From Panulirus ornatus (taxonomy: Eukaryota > Arthropoda > Malacostraca > Decapoda > Palinuridae): a stretch of DNA of 64,000 nucleotides. Positions 13,897 to 25,835 of the stretch are shown piece by piece. Under the pieces are notes generated by a model. The model had not been told where the DNA came from, ran no database searches, and saw only the letters and a program-made list of their open reading frames with translations. Position numbers and translations under genes: made by a program. Position 1 is the stretch's first letter. Each line of letters starts with the position of its first letter. Location of the stretch: contig NC_092230.1 of assembly GCF_036320965.1 (NCBI RefSeq), positions 49,266,094 to 49,330,093 on the forward strand. The letters run 5' to 3'.

Positions 13897-13939
13897 TTCA
13901 AATACAGTGAGTGTATTGACTGGTGTAGGATCGGTTGTG

Positions 13940-14045
13940 TAGTGGTGTCATATGTACAACACCTACCAACACTGGGTGAAGCCTGGTGTAGTGGGGGGAC
14001 GGGGTTGTCATACGTACAACACCTACCAACACTGGGTAAAGCCAC
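13940..14045. repeat. 60-bp two-copy tandem duplication
   Basis: CATATGTACAACACCTACCA plus ACACTGGGTGAAGCC is repeated 60 bp downstream with CATACG and GGTAAA variants. No coding function inferred. Confidence 0.85.
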
Positions 14046-14214
14046 ACTCGCCATATTGCACGTGAACATAATGTACAATAACATCTTCGCTGTATATACC
14101 GACCCAGGGGTAGAGTAATTATGCCCAGCAGATCACAGGTAAAACACTGACATATCAACTCAAACATTTACCACAAACTACATAGTTTAGTTTGATTACT
14201 GTTGAACTACTGAA

Positions 14215-14500
14215 TGTGTTGTGTTGTCAAGTTCTAGTATCACATGTAGTGTTGCCATGATGTTATGTTTCACCTGTAAGTGTTCCTATGGTGCAGTGTT
14301 GCCATCCTGTAGTGTTACACGATCGTCGCCATGATGCAGTGTTTGACTGCAGTGTTGCCATGTCATAGTGTTACACTGATGTTTTCATGGTATAGTATTA
14401 CCCATCAATGTTGCCAAGGGTAGTATTACCCTATAGTGTTGCCATGGTGTAGTGATAAAGTCATGTTGCCATGGTGTAGTGATACAGTCATGTATCCCGG
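14215..14500. repeat. Degenerate TGTTGCCATG-rich repeats
   Basis: Many imperfect recurrences of GTTGCCATGGTGTAGTG-like blocks at 26-35 bp spacing, the last two nearly identical (14440 and 14466). It looks like an old, decayed minisatellite. Confidence 0.65.
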
Positions 14501-14756
14501 GTGTAGTGGCTCACATAGATGTAGTGTAGATATACAATAACTACAAACAATGTTGCCATACGTGCGTGTAGGGTGAAGAATATGGTGAGGGTGAGGAGGA
14601 GCGCAGCGGCCAGCACTGGTCGTACGCCCGACACCGCCATGCGAGGTAGTCTTGGCCACGTGACCCACACCATCATGACGCACTTGGTGCCACACACACC
14701 AACCACCTGTAACGTACGACATCTCTCATTACTGCTACGACACTATACTATCTACT

Positions 14757-15030
14757 ACCTTACTATATGATACATACCAGTACTACCTTACTATATCATA
14801 TATACCAGTACTACCTACCTCACTATATCATATATACCAGTACTACCTACCTCACTATATCATATATACCAGTACTACCTACCTCACTATATCATATATA
14901 CCAGTACTACCTACCTCACTATATCATATATACCAGTACTATCTACCTCACTATATGATATATACCAGTACTACCTTACTATATCATATATACCAGTACT
15001 ACCTACCTCACTATATGATATATACCAGTA
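14757..15030. repeat. AT-rich minisatellite, 32-bp unit, about 8.5 copies
   Basis: Unit is CTCACTATATCATATATACC plus AGTACTACCTAC. A 28-bp form without CTAC occurs at both edges. Short plus-strand reading frames through it are artefacts. Confidence 0.94.
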
Positions 15031-15127
15031 AGTACATAAGACACATGACCAATGGAGAGCCATCATTGTAACCAGTGTACATGATTGACGATATTATAAC
15101 TACATTTGTTTACGAGACAAGAGTAAG

Positions 15128-15987
15128 CCGTCTGTGTGCCCACCCTCTGCCATCAACATCCTGTGTGCCCACCCTCTGCCATCAACATCCTGTGTGCCCA
15201 TTCTCTGCCATCAACATCCTGTGTGCCCATCCTCTGCCAACAACATCCTGTGTGCCCACCCTCTGCCAACAACATCCTGTGTGCCCATTCTCTGCCATCA
15301 ACATCCTGTGTGCCCATCCTCTGCCATCAACATCCTGTGTGCCCATTCTCTGCCATCAACATCCTGTGTGCCCATCCTCTGCCATCAACATCCTGTGTGC
15401 CCATTCTCTGCCATCAACATCCTGTGTGCCCACCCTCTGCCATCAACATCCTGTGTGCCCATCCTCTGCCATCAACATCCTGTGTGCCTACCATCTGCCA
15501 TCAACATCCTGTGTGCCCATCCTCTGCCAACAATATCCTGGGTGTCCACCCTCTGCCAACAACATCCTGTGCCCATCCTCTGCCAACAGCATGCTGTGTG
15601 CCCACCCTCTGCCAACAACATCCTGAGAGCCAACCCTCTGCCAACAACATCCTGTGTGCCCATCCTCTGCCAACACCTTGTGCCCATCCTCTGCCATCAA
15701 CATCCTGCGTGCCTACCCTCTGCCAACAACATCCTGTGTGCCCACCCTCTGCCATCAACATCCTGTGTGCCCATCCTCTGCCATCAACATTCTGTGTGTC
15801 CGACCTCTGCCAACAATATCCTGAGTGCTCACCCTCTGCTAACAACATCCTGTGTGCCCACACTCTGGTAACATCCTGTGTGCCCATCCTCTGCCAACAA
15901 CATCCTGTCTGTTCACCCTCTACCAACAACATCTAGTGTGCCCACCCTCTGCCAACAACATCCTGTGTGCCTCCTTTCTTCCAACAA
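15128..15987. repeat. Minisatellite, 29-bp unit, about 29 copies
   Basis: Unit is TGTGTGCCCACCCTCTGCCA plus TCAACATCC, with ATC/AAC and CACC/CATC/CATT alternatives. Copies after about 15530 are more diverged and some are shortened. Because 29 is not divisible by three, three plus frames stay open for about 180-266 codons. The array runs straight into the LINE fragment at about 15988. Confidence 0.95.
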
Positions 15988-16611
15988 CATCCCTCAATGT
16001 TCCCAAAACCTTCGCCCCCTCACTTATCCTACGACTCACTTTACTTTCCATTCTTGCAACTGCTGCTATGTCCACTCCCGGATATCTAAAACACTTCATT
16101 TCCTCCAATTATTCTCCATTCAAACTCACACCCCGACTGACCTGTCCCTCTGCCCTGCTAATCGTCATAACTTTGCTCTTATTCATATTTCTCTTCACCT
16201 TCCGTCTTTCACATACTCTCCCAAACTTGTTATTAATCACAGTATCTCGAATCAGCCACCAGTATTGTGCTGTGTCATAAGCAAATAATAACTTACTTCC
16301 CAGGCCCCTCCCCCTCACCCCTACAATCTGCATACTCGCACCTCCCTCCAAGACTATTGCATTCACCTCCCTCACCACCCCATCTATAAACAAATTAAAC
16401 AGCCATGGTGGCATCACATACCCCTGACCCAGGATAATCTTCACCTGGAGCCTTCCACTCGCATATCATCCTACTCCTACACACGATTTATTCTTAAAAG
16501 AAAAAAATCTCCGCTTCCAGCAGTTTACCTCCCACACAATGTATTCTTAAGATCTTCCACGAGGCATCTCCATCAACCTTTTCATATGCTTTCTCCAGAT
16601 CAATAAATGCC
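15988..16611 (-). mobile_element. Diverged RTE-like LINE fragment (RT middle part)
   Basis: On the minus strand it reads RT from the motif-A neighbourhood (an AFIDLEKAYE-like stretch near 16590-16610) through GQGYVMPPWLFNLFIDGVVREVNA, a decayed FADD position, RRKVKRNMNKSKVM and FRYPGVDIAAV to VLGTLRDV at 15990. It has frameshifts and stops and is more diverged than copies beyond 50 kb. The downstream end is lost at the 29-bp array. Confidence 0.85.
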
Positions 16612-16745
16612 ACATGCCTGGATGTGGATAGGGAGCTGCGGTTTCGGTGCATTACACATGACAGCTAGAGAATGGATGTAAGCGGATGCGGTCTTTCTTC
16701 GTCTGTTCCTGACCATTCCTCGCTAAAAGAAGGAAACGGCGGACT
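16612..16745 (+). mobile_element. LINE 3'UTR fragment, opposite orientation
   Basis: Plus-strand match to the family 3'UTR (CCTGGATGTGGATAGGGAGC, CGGTGCATTACACATGACAG, CTAGAGAATGGATG). It is joined directly to the inverted RT fragment at about 16611 and ends at the next (TA)n tract. This resembles the UTR of the diverged copy at 49.9 kb. Confidence 0.8.
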
Positions 16746-16747
16746 AG

Positions 16748-16812
<65 letters not shown>
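16746..16812. repeat. (TA)n tract
   Basis: About 32 TA units between a plus-strand LINE 3'UTR fragment and the tail of the next minus-strand LINE copy. Confidence 0.97.
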
Positions 16813-16821
<9 letters not shown>

Positions 16822-17792
16822 TTGCTTTGTCGCTGTCTCCCGCGTTTGCGAGGTAGCGCAAGGAAACAGACGAAAGAAATGGCCCAACCCACCCCCATAC
16901 ACATGTATATACATACGTCCACACACGCAAATATACATACCTACACAGCTTTCCATGGTTTACCCCAGACGCTTCACATGCCTTGATTCAATCCACTGAC
17001 AGCACGTCAACCCCGGTATACCACATCGCTCCAATGCACTCTATTCCTTGCCCTCCTTTCACCCTCCTGCATGTTCAGGCCCCGATCACACAAAATCTTT
17101 TTCACTCCATCTTTCCACCTCCAATTTGGTCTCCCTCTTCTCCTCGTTCCCTCCACCTCCGACACATATATCCTCTTGGTCAATCTTTCCTCACTCATTC
17201 TCTCCATGTGACCAAACCATTTCAAAACACCCTCTTCTGCTCTCTCAACCACGCTCTTTTTATTTCCACACATCTCTCTTACCCTTACGTTACTTACTCG
17301 ATCAAACCACCTCACACCACACATTGTCCTCAAACATCTCATTTCCAGCACATCCATCCTCCTACGCACAACTCTATCCATAGTCCACGCCTCGCAACCA
17401 CACAACATTGTTGGAACCACTATTCCTTCAAACATACCCATTTTTGCTTTCCGAGATAATGTTCTCGACTTCCACACATTCTTCAAGGCTCCCAGAATTT
17501 TCGCCCCCTCCCCCACCCTATGATCCACTTCCGCTTCCATGTTTCCATCCGCTGCCAGATCCACTCCCAGATATCTAAAACACTTCACTTCCTCCAGTTT
17601 TTCTCCATTCAAACTCACCTCCCAATTGACTTGACCCTCAACCCTACTGTACCTAATAACCTTGCTCTTATTCACATTTACTCAACTTTCTTCTTTCACG
17701 CACTTTACCAAACTCAGTCACCAGCTTCTGCAGTTTCTCACATGAATCAGCCACCAGCGCTGTATCATCAGCGAACAACAACTGACTCACTA
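16813..17792 (-). mobile_element. RTE-like LINE, 5'-truncated, short-3'UTR type
   Basis: Starts on the minus strand at VSQLLFADDTALVAD (17792) and runs through NKSKVIRYSRVEGQVN, FRYLGVDLAADG, MLCGCEAWTMDRVV, CGVRWFDRVSN and GRPNWRWKDGVKKILCDRG to a stop at 17007-17009. A small deletion after RRKLS interrupts the frame near 17680, so the open frame (222 codons) begins at NKSKV. The 3'UTR carries the internal deletion seen as GGAAAGCTGTGTAGGTATG when read 5' to 3', and ends in the hairpin abutting (TA)n. Confidence 0.93.
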
Positions 17793-18397
17793 TATAACGC
17801 AATTAAGATGGCCTTAATGTAGGCATTTGGTTGCCTGAGCCAGGAGGTCAGTTAACACTGAGCTGAGTGATAAAGGCAGAACCACAGCCCAAGTGTCACA
17901 CACAGGCTCACCCCCACACACTGGTATACTAGTTTGATGTAGGAACTTCTATGGTGTAACAACCTCAACAGTGGTCTGAACTAGGGGTAACATCCTTTAC
18001 GGTGGCCTTAACTAGGGGTAACATCCTCCTGTAGGGGTCAAAGTCTGAACATATAATGTTAGGAGTGAGAAGCAGTTCATCACGGGTTAATGATGCGTCT
18101 GTCAGGCCGACTCCGCCAGAATGGCCAGTCTTGGCAAGAGGGGATTTGTCAATAATCGTGAAACATTTTAATGAAGTTGCTGTCTGCACAAGAGCCTTAC
18201 ATAAGTTACATATATGGTCACGTCTTCTGTAACCTTCACGTCATTTACTCGGCCTAAGATGGCCGTCTTGATATCCTGGCTGAAGTTACGTTCATGTTTG
18301 ATGGTTGATCATAACGATCGTTTGTTGTTATGATACTTATAACGGCACACGTAAGGCTAGATGTTTGGGGTGGTAGATACACTCTACTTAGTTCAAC
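17793..18397. other. Unique interval with a 31-bp two-copy repeat
   Basis: AACTAGGGGTAACATCCT recurs 31 bp apart at 17979 and 18010. No gene or element recognised. Confidence 0.6.
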
Positions 18398-18398
18398 G

Positions 18399-18462
<64 letters not shown>
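18398..18462. repeat. (TA)n tract
   Basis: About 32 TA units. Unlike most TA tracts here, no LINE end is visible next to it. Confidence 0.96.
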
Positions 18463-18465
<3 letters not shown>

Positions 18466-18767
18466 GTTACTGTAGAGGATTTTATGTCATCAGACACATT
18501 GGATAATCATTTTGAACAATATAATGAGTGTGGTAACTGCTACTGAGGGTGGAAAGGGAAGGTGGACAGTATAAATAACCATTCTGGTTATACAACATTC
18601 ACTATGCAGGTCAGAGGCATGTGCAGGTCTACAACAGGTGTGGTACACTGAGCACAGTGTAGGGTTCAGTGTCGCACTGACCCGGCAATGCACGAGAAGG
18701 AAAAGGCGAGAGGCGGGAGGCAGATGTCACAACCTGATCAGATTTTTCACTTTTAACGATTAATTTA

Positions 18768-19090
18768 CATAATGAGCCATACACATCATATTTACTTAAT
18801 GAGCCATACACATCATGTTTACTTATTGAGCCATACACATCATGTTTACTTATTGAGCCATACACATCATATTTACTTAATGAGCCATACACATCATGTT
18901 TACTTATTGAGCCATACACATCATGTTTACTTATTGAGCCATACACATCATGTTTACTTAATGAGTCATACACATCATGTTTACTTAATGAGCCATACAC
19001 ATCATGTTTACTTAATGAGCCATACACATCATGTTTCCTTAATGAGCCATACACATCATGTTTACTTAATGAGCCATACACATCATGTGA
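18768..19090. repeat. Minisatellite, 27-bp unit, about 12 copies
   Basis: Unit is CATACACATCATGTTTACTT plus AATGAGC, with AATGAG/ATTGAG alternation. Since 27 is divisible by three, both strands stay open (9-residue pseudo-repeats). Not a gene. Confidence 0.95.
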
Positions 19091-20714
19091 ACTGTAACGC
19101 AAGAGGATTACAGATCGCCCGTGTCACATTCATGTAGTTAGGAGATATAAGTTTTTATTACATAAACTTAATCTTTAGAAATTCTATCCCAGCTAACCTA
19201 CAACATATACACAGTAGATACAGTGTATTACAAAAACTATATTGACCAGAGCAGACTACAACTATAATCGTAATACAGTAAATTGTTTAAACTAGTAATA
19301 GACTTGGCTTTATAATGTTTCTCGAAGATTATCACATACAAGCTGTGGTGTAGACAACAATAAAGACGTTAACACACTTGTCAAAATTAAAAATGAAGTC
19401 TTAATCTGTAGACTTGGCTGAACAAATAACATTAACAATAAATATTCTAAAAGAATTAGGTATCCTTAGCGCTGGACACAACAAACTTGAATTCAGTCTG
19501 ATGACAGCGTTATGATCCACATATAACCTGGAATTCTTCAAGAATATAAAATCACGAAAAAAAAAATCTAAATTGAAGGAACAACTACTTTCATGACGGC
19601 GTTTGGAATACATCAGTTGTATAAAATTCTGAAGCAAGAGGATTTGTCGTCACACTGGCATGGAACTACCCTTGATAACTGTACACCTACCCCCTCACCT
19701 CACCTGAGGAAGTAACCAGTGACCATTGTTGTGTGGGAGTTACTGACCTGGAGAGAAGACTTGCCAGCGGGATCTCAAACCATGGCGAGCGTCGCCGCCT
19801 GGGAGAAGGCTGACCCACCACCGCGACTCACACACTCTGGCTTCTTCATGATGTATTCGTTTCTACCATCACTAACTGCCAAATCCATTTACCAAATTCA
19901 GCTGTCAGAAATAATAACAATAATAACAACAGGCCGAGGTGACCTTCGACACGAGATAACCTCTTGACCAAAGGAGAAGATGAGAGACAGAGAGAAAGAG
20001 AGGGTGACGGTGGTAGGGTGAGGAACGCGTGGAGGAGGAGCCGGGTGAAGGTGATGGTACGTGTTAACACGCCGACGGTCGTCACCACACTGCCTCCCCG
20101 GCCGCCGCTCACCGGTCACCGGCGGTGGCGGCGGCGGCACCGACGCAGGCCACGATTACCGTGACACAGACACACACTGCGGCCGCCTCTCTCCTCCACC
20201 CACTACGCCTACCCGCCTGAATTCGATAGAAATTTGGTGCAACATAAATGGTTTCGATAGACGTGATCTGAGCCCGTCTGCTACACGAGCACGATTTTCC
20301 TCGTCTTAGCGTTAGGACAGTTTCCATCTATGGCCAATGAAAATCAATCACTTATAGTGTTTGCTGCAGTCAGGAGAATCAATAATGTTGTATATCAACA
20401 CAAGAATGAGCGGGAGACATTATCTTAATAGACTTCCTTTACAGCTAGGCTATAGCTGACATCAGAGAGACAATCTCCCTCTTCAAAAGAACAAAGGAAT
20501 ATCAGGACATGAATAAGGTCGTTACAACCATTGCTCCTAATAGTTGAACACCTGTATTATCCCCTTCACCATGACTTGATCATCAAGTGTCAGGTCAAAG
20601 ACCAGGACGGCTCACCCAACGATGGTATGTGCGTGCGTGTTCAAGAGGTTAATATGTATGTTTGAGACACGTGTTTATTTAAGTATTTCAAGTCAACTGA
20701 AAACAAGTCCAAGT
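19091..20714. other. Mostly unique interval with a CpG-rich centre
   Basis: CpG-dense sequence at about 19770-20190. On the minus strand an acceptor-like TTATTATTTCTGACAG precedes about 150 bp ending in a donor-like CTCTCCAG/GTCAGTAAC near 19750. On the plus strand an ATG in strong context (AACCATGGCG, 19782) opens a frame reading MASVAAWEKADPPPRLTHSG. Either could be a first exon or chance. No homology is recognised, so I make no gene call. Confidence 0.35.
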
Positions 20715-21634
20715 CTTAAGTGTGTGGCCCAGGCCTCCTCTGAAGCTGAACATGTGTGGCCCAGGCTTCCTCTGAAGCTGAACATGTGTGGCCCAGGCTT
20801 CCTCTGAGGCTGAACACGTGTGGCCTAGGCTCCCTCTGAGGCTGAACACACTGTGACCAAGGCTTCCTCTGAGGCTGAACACGTGTGGCCCAGGCTCCCT
20901 CTGAGGCTGAACACACATGTGGCCAAGGCTTCCTCTGAGGCTGGACACGTGTGGCCCAGGCTTTCTCTGAGGCTGAACATGTGTGGCCCAGGCTCCCTCT
21001 GAGGCTGAACACACATGTGGCCAAGGCTTCCTCTGAGGGTGAACACGTGTGGCCAAGGTCCTCTGAGGCTGAACACGTATGGCCCAGGCTCCCTCTGAGG
21101 CTGAACACACATGTGGCCAAGGCTTCCTCTGAGGGTGAACACGTGTGGCCAAGGTCCTCTGAGGCTGAACACGTATGGCCCAGGCTCCCTCTGAGGCTGA
21201 ACACACATGTGGCCAAGGCTTCCTCTGAGGGTGAACACGTGTGGCCAAGGTCCTCTGAGGCTGAACACGTATGGCCCAGGCTCCCTCTGAGGCTGAACAC
21301 ACATGTGGCCAAGGCTTCCTCTGAGGCTGAACACGTGTGGCCCAGGCTTTCTCTGAGGCTGAAGACAGTGGCCAAAGCTTCCTCTAAGGCTGAACACTTG
21401 TGGCCCAGTCTTTCTTTGAGGTTGAACACTTGTGGCCCAGTCTTTCTTTGAGGTTGAACACATGTGGTCCAGGCCTCTTCTTTGGCTAAATACACACATG
21501 GCCAAGGTTTCCTCTGAGGCTGAACACGTTTGGCTCAGGCTTCCTCTGAAGCTGGACACGTGTGGCCCAGGCTTCCTCTGAGGCTGAGCACACGCGGCTA
21601 AGGCTTCCTCTGAGGCTGGACACGTGTGGCACAC
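20715..21634. repeat. Minisatellite, 32-bp unit, partly in a 96-bp higher-order repeat
   Basis: Basic unit is CTCTGAGGCTGAACACGTGT plus GGCCCAGGCTTC. Between about 20965 and 21300 three unit variants (ending ACACATGTGGCC, ACACGTGTGGCC, ACACGTATGGCC) repeat together every 96 bp, for example at 21061, 21157 and 21253. Units become diverged at the right end (21360-21634). Long minus-strand frames of 200-285 codons across it are artefacts. Confidence 0.95.
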
Positions 21635-23695
21635 CTTGGTCAAGTTTGCTCTATATTCTGCTTCATTGTTTCTAGGGATCAAAATATTATCTTAATATAC
21701 AACAGCATGGGGAATATCTTCCAATAATCTGTATATTGAAAAATCCCAGGTGCACTCTTGATCCCTTATGGTAATCTGTTATACTTGAACAACCCCGTGT
21801 GTGTTATCACAATACTTCTTTGACTCTTCATCCAATAACATCTGTTGATAAGCAATTCTCAAGTCCAATTTTGAGAATAACTTGCATCCTACCAAACTGG
21901 TCAAAAAATCACTTGTCTTTAGAACTGGGAGAGTGTCCTTCTCAGTCACCAGGTTTACTGTCACTTTAAAGTCTCCATAAATTCTAGCTTGTGCGGACGG
22001 CTTGGATACAATCACTATCAAAGTGGCTGATTCTAAACTTTCTACTGGTGTAAGTGTTCCATTTGCCACTACCTTATCCATTTCTATGTATGTGGCCTCT
22101 CTCAAAGAAAAAGGCAGTGGACGAACTTCAAAAAATTTTGGCTTTACACTAGCATCTACATAAATTTTGGCCTTTCCTCCAGCATAAGTGCCCAAACCTT
22201 TCTCAAATACACCAGCATAATTCACTTTTAGATCCTTTACAAACCTTTCATTGCAATCCAATTGTGCCTGTATATCAAACACTGAATTTTTTTCCAGTCA
22301 ATCTAGGGTGTTTGTAACCAGTTCCTACCTAACAAATTTTGCCCATCACCTACTACTACTATTGGTAACTCATACTAGACTATTGTGTGTGACATGAGCC
22401 TTCATAAGACCTTTAACTCTCTATCTTTCTACTGTGTAAGACTTCAATATCACATCACCTTTCATTAGTTTCTCTTGTAATATGGGTACCTTGTCACACA
22501 GACTCTTATAAGCATGGTTACTGATTATGGTATAACTCTAAATTTATCTCTTGCTCTTCAATATAAGGCTGAACACTTCCCAGCTGTATCTCACTCTTGT
22601 TTCCACTACTTTAATATAGAACTGAACTGAATTTGAAATAGTCCTCTTTATCTTTCTCAACACCATTATTATTTTCTAATCATCTATCTGATTTTCTATG
22701 TTTTTCATTTCTTACATTTTACCTCTACTTGGCAGTCCTCTTCTCCTTCTTGGTGGTCCTCCTCCCCCTCTTGGCACTGTTCTCCTTCCTCTTGGTGAAG
22801 GCTCTCTCTTGGGTGTTGTCTGGATACACTATGAAGTTGCTACTGGGAAATACTCATCCATCCTTTCTTCTCTTGCTTGCTCCAGTCCTGTGGCTGAAGC
22901 TGCTGACATTTACAGGGAAAATGGCCAACTTGTTGGCAGTTCTAGCAACTCTTGTCTCTGGCCCAACAGCAATCTGGACAATGAGCTTCACTGCATCTCT
23001 AATGGTGTGCCTTGCATCACTGCTGTTGGCTGTTCCATGTCTGATATGTCCTTCTGTGTTGCCTCTATTGCCATCACCAAATCATAGGCTATTTTGCACA
23101 AGTGAGTCTCACCAGCTGTGGATTCAATGCCAGTAGTTTTGCTTGAATCTGTCCATTGTTGATACCTGTAATCAACTGCTCACACAGCATTTGATCATGC
23201 AGGTTTGTTGTCAAAGTGCTGAAATTGCAGTGGTCCATTAGTTCTTTCAAGGTATTCATATACTGAGCAACACTCTCCTGGTCACCTGATTCTTTTATGG
23301 AATTCTAATCTTACTACTCTGTCTTACAGCTTTAGCTCATGATGTTTTATAACACTTCACAAAGTTCTTCAAATGTCAATTCTCCTGGATGTTTAGGCTT
23401 GCACAAATTTCACAGTAACTTGTGTCTTAGGTCCTACAGTTGCTATCATCACATTTTTCTCCTTGACTGCATTATTCATATCATTTGCCAAGAAATAATA
23501 CGTTGCAGATGCTCCTCATACTCAGTCCAGAATTTAGTGTCTGGATCAAATTTACTTACATGACCAATTAGAGACACTGCTACTGTTTGTAGCAAACCAA
23601 CCATAGATATCACTAAACAACAGTGATTTTCATGGACACCCAATTTTCCAGTTTTCATTAACTTTCATTTGTTGTCCACATTCATTTCACACGGT
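21635..23695 (-). mobile_element. Ty3/gypsy LTR retrotransposon fragment, gag to RT, decayed
   Basis: Read on the minus strand: gag-like start (FDPDTKFWTEYEEHLQRII, about 23560), degraded gag up to about 22690, then a protease/RT linker (NLLGRNWLQT, about 22320) and RT with AKIYVDASVKPKFFEVRPLP, IYGDFKVTVNLVTEKDTLP and LFSKLDLRIAYQQMLLDEE (motif A) at 22215-21790. It continues past a frameshift to IFQYTDYW, and the position expected for YLDDI reads YIKII, so the catalytic pair appears lost. Beyond AEYRANLTKV (about 21640) the minisatellite begins. No LTR, RNase H or integrase is present. Proline/leucine-rich plus-strand frames at 22698-23136 are antisense shadows. Confidence 0.9.
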
Positions 23696-24000
23696 TTTAT
23701 CCTCATTGCCACTTTATGTAGTAGTTAACATAGTTTATTGGTCAGGGTAGTTCTAAATAAACACTTTAATAGTCCTAATATAACTGCTTTACTGAGGGAA
23801 AAATTGTAGTAGCTATAATGGTTGGTTATACCACTGTTTTGTAAAACAGAACCCAGTTGAGCCATTTAGGAAAGCATTCATCCCCTATAAAGTTATTACA
23901 GAGATGGAAGTGAAAAGTGAGGAAAATTGGAGAAACTTACATGTGGACCTAAACAAACTTTAAAGTTGGTCTTTTACATGGTCGATGAATTTCAGCCGGA
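23696..24000. other. Spacer upstream of the gypsy fragment
   Basis: AT-rich sequence. It may include decayed 5' sequence of the gypsy element, but no LTR-like repeat is visible at the other side. No gene seen. Confidence 0.5.
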
Positions 24001-24009
24001 GAAAATACA

Positions 24010-24482
24010 GAGTAATGAGGATGGGTCACTGTGAAAAAAGGCCTTAATATGAATATTATCTAGCAGGAACTACACTGCTGGACTCTGTATGTGAGAGACA
24101 CTTGGAAGTCTACACCATCACTAACCTGTTGCCAAATTCCCACATGATAAGAACAGTAGTGGAGACACACTGTCTGCTGGCAAATATTAGAATAGCATTC
24201 AAGTATTTGGATAAGGAAGTATTCAGCAAGCTATAAATATCCTACATTAGACAGAAACTAGAAAAATGTATTCTCCTCAAGTCTGGTTATCACACCTAAA
24301 GAAGCCCAAAGAACTAACAGAAGATGCAGCGGACAATAACAAACACAGTACCAAAATTAAAGGAGTTGAATTACATGGAAAAGCCACTAGCCTTACATTT
24401 GTCCACCACTTAAGAGAGAAGGGTGAGGGGTGACATGATAATAACTTTTAAGTTTTTCAATTAGAGGCAAGGATAGAACAAC
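24010..24482 (+). mobile_element. CR1-type LINE fragment, RT C-terminus
   Basis: With frameshifts and stops it reads LLANIRIAFKYLDKEVFSKL, then a decayed SYIRPKLEY-like line, then MQRTITNTVPKLKELNYMEK, LALHLSTT and ERRVRGDMIITFKFFN. This order is typical of the thumb/C-terminal region of CR1/Jockey-superfamily non-LTR elements. There are several in-frame stops, so it is an old relic. Confidence 0.75.
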
Positions 24483-24522
24483 CAGAGGCCATGATATGAA
24501 ATTAAATTAAAATAATTCTTCT

Positions 24523-24830
24523 CTATGTCTTTTCTAACAAGCTTCTTGTTAAATACATGCCTTTTCTAACAATATTCTTATTACAACTGTTGATTACTCT
24601 GCCTTTGCATCTCATGAAGAACTGTTCACTGTTGATATTACCCATATGATTTAGTAAATTTAAGGTTGTAATCAGGTTACCTTTATGACATCTCTTTTCC
24701 ATGGTGAAAAAATTTGTAGCCCTGAGCCTCTCATTATTGCTCATTTCTAGTAATTCTGGTATAATCATTGTTGTCTTTCTTTTCACTCTCTCAGTTAGCC
24801 CTTGCACTGAAGCTAAGGTTTATATGTGGT
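24523..24830 (-). mobile_element. CR1-type LINE fragment, RT C-terminus, opposite strand
   Basis: Minus-strand frame of 94 codons reading LTERVKRKTTMIIPELLEMS, ERLRATNFFTMEKRCHKGNL and INSEQFFMRCKGR. This is the same C-terminal region as the plus-strand fragment just to the left, from a different copy. The two are convergent, about 40 bp apart. Confidence 0.72.
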
Positions 24831-25835
24831 ATAGTTTTTTTCTGGTAACTGTTGCTGGCGTATATACATTGATAATTCTTGAATTGGCAGCCTCTGTCCT
24901 GAGGTAAAACATACAGTTGTTACTGTTTGTAGTGTCAACTAACTAATTGTTCACCAACTGCTACGGCCTAAATGGTTTCCATGCAAAGATCAATATAGGT
25001 GATGTCAAGAAAAGCCTGTAGAAGATCTATGCCCTCATGTAGAAGTTTATGAAGCTATTACACTCTTACAAGCTAACATGTATTAGTGATGAAAATCCTT
25101 TGTAATAATATTCATTTGTGACAAAAATCCATCTAGAAATACCACACATCTCACTATATGTGCATAAAAGGACTCCTGGATTACCTCATATGACTGGTAG
25201 TAGAGCAGCACGAAGTTCAGGGCACATAGTAGATGTATACAATGTTTCATCATGTTAAGTTGTATATAATTTCATTTTGAAAATCTTGTTCTAGTCAATT
25301 ATAATAGCAAACTTTTGGGATCTTTTTTTCTAGAATATTCAATGATATCCCACACACACAGTGGCCAGTGGATATTAGGACTGCTGCAGTAAAAAGGTTA
25401 AATTTTTGCCCTTATTCAAGTGTGGTGACCAGACTTGATAAGCATAGTCTTCCTTTGGTCTACCATGTCTTCCAAATAAATAATGAAACATTTCTTTATA
25501 CATATATGGACTTAAATGTGATGCTGATATTTGTTTGCCTCCTTAACAATCACTGTATCTTGATATAAAGCTCTGATGACAGGTTATGCTCTATGCCAAC
25601 CCATAAGTCTCTTGTACAAGCAGATTCCTTTTAGCTTAATTCCTGTTAAAAATGATTGTGTTAAGCCATTCTTTCATTGTGTTCCATCCTGATTTCTGTA
25701 TTAGGTAGTATGCTGTTGATAGCAGCCACTCAGGGTGATATTTCCGTTCTAACTGAGGAGCATTAAAGTTGTGCTCAGAACCATCGTACAATCTCCATGT
25801 TAGGATCACATAAAGTACTCCTGCCATCACCTGTC
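24831..25835. other. AT-rich unique interval, no gene seen
   Basis: No domain-bearing frame, tandem repeat or recognised element. Frames here are at most about 70 codons and unremarkable. Confidence 0.55.

Noticed and set aside
20688..21682. Minus-strand frames of 200-285 codons
   Set aside because: Read through the 32-bp minisatellite; only the first few residues (to NLTKV) belong to the gypsy relic.
22698..23136. Plus-strand Leu/Pro-rich membrane-like frames
   Set aside because: Opposite strand of decayed gypsy gag; hydrophobicity comes from the antisense of charged codons.
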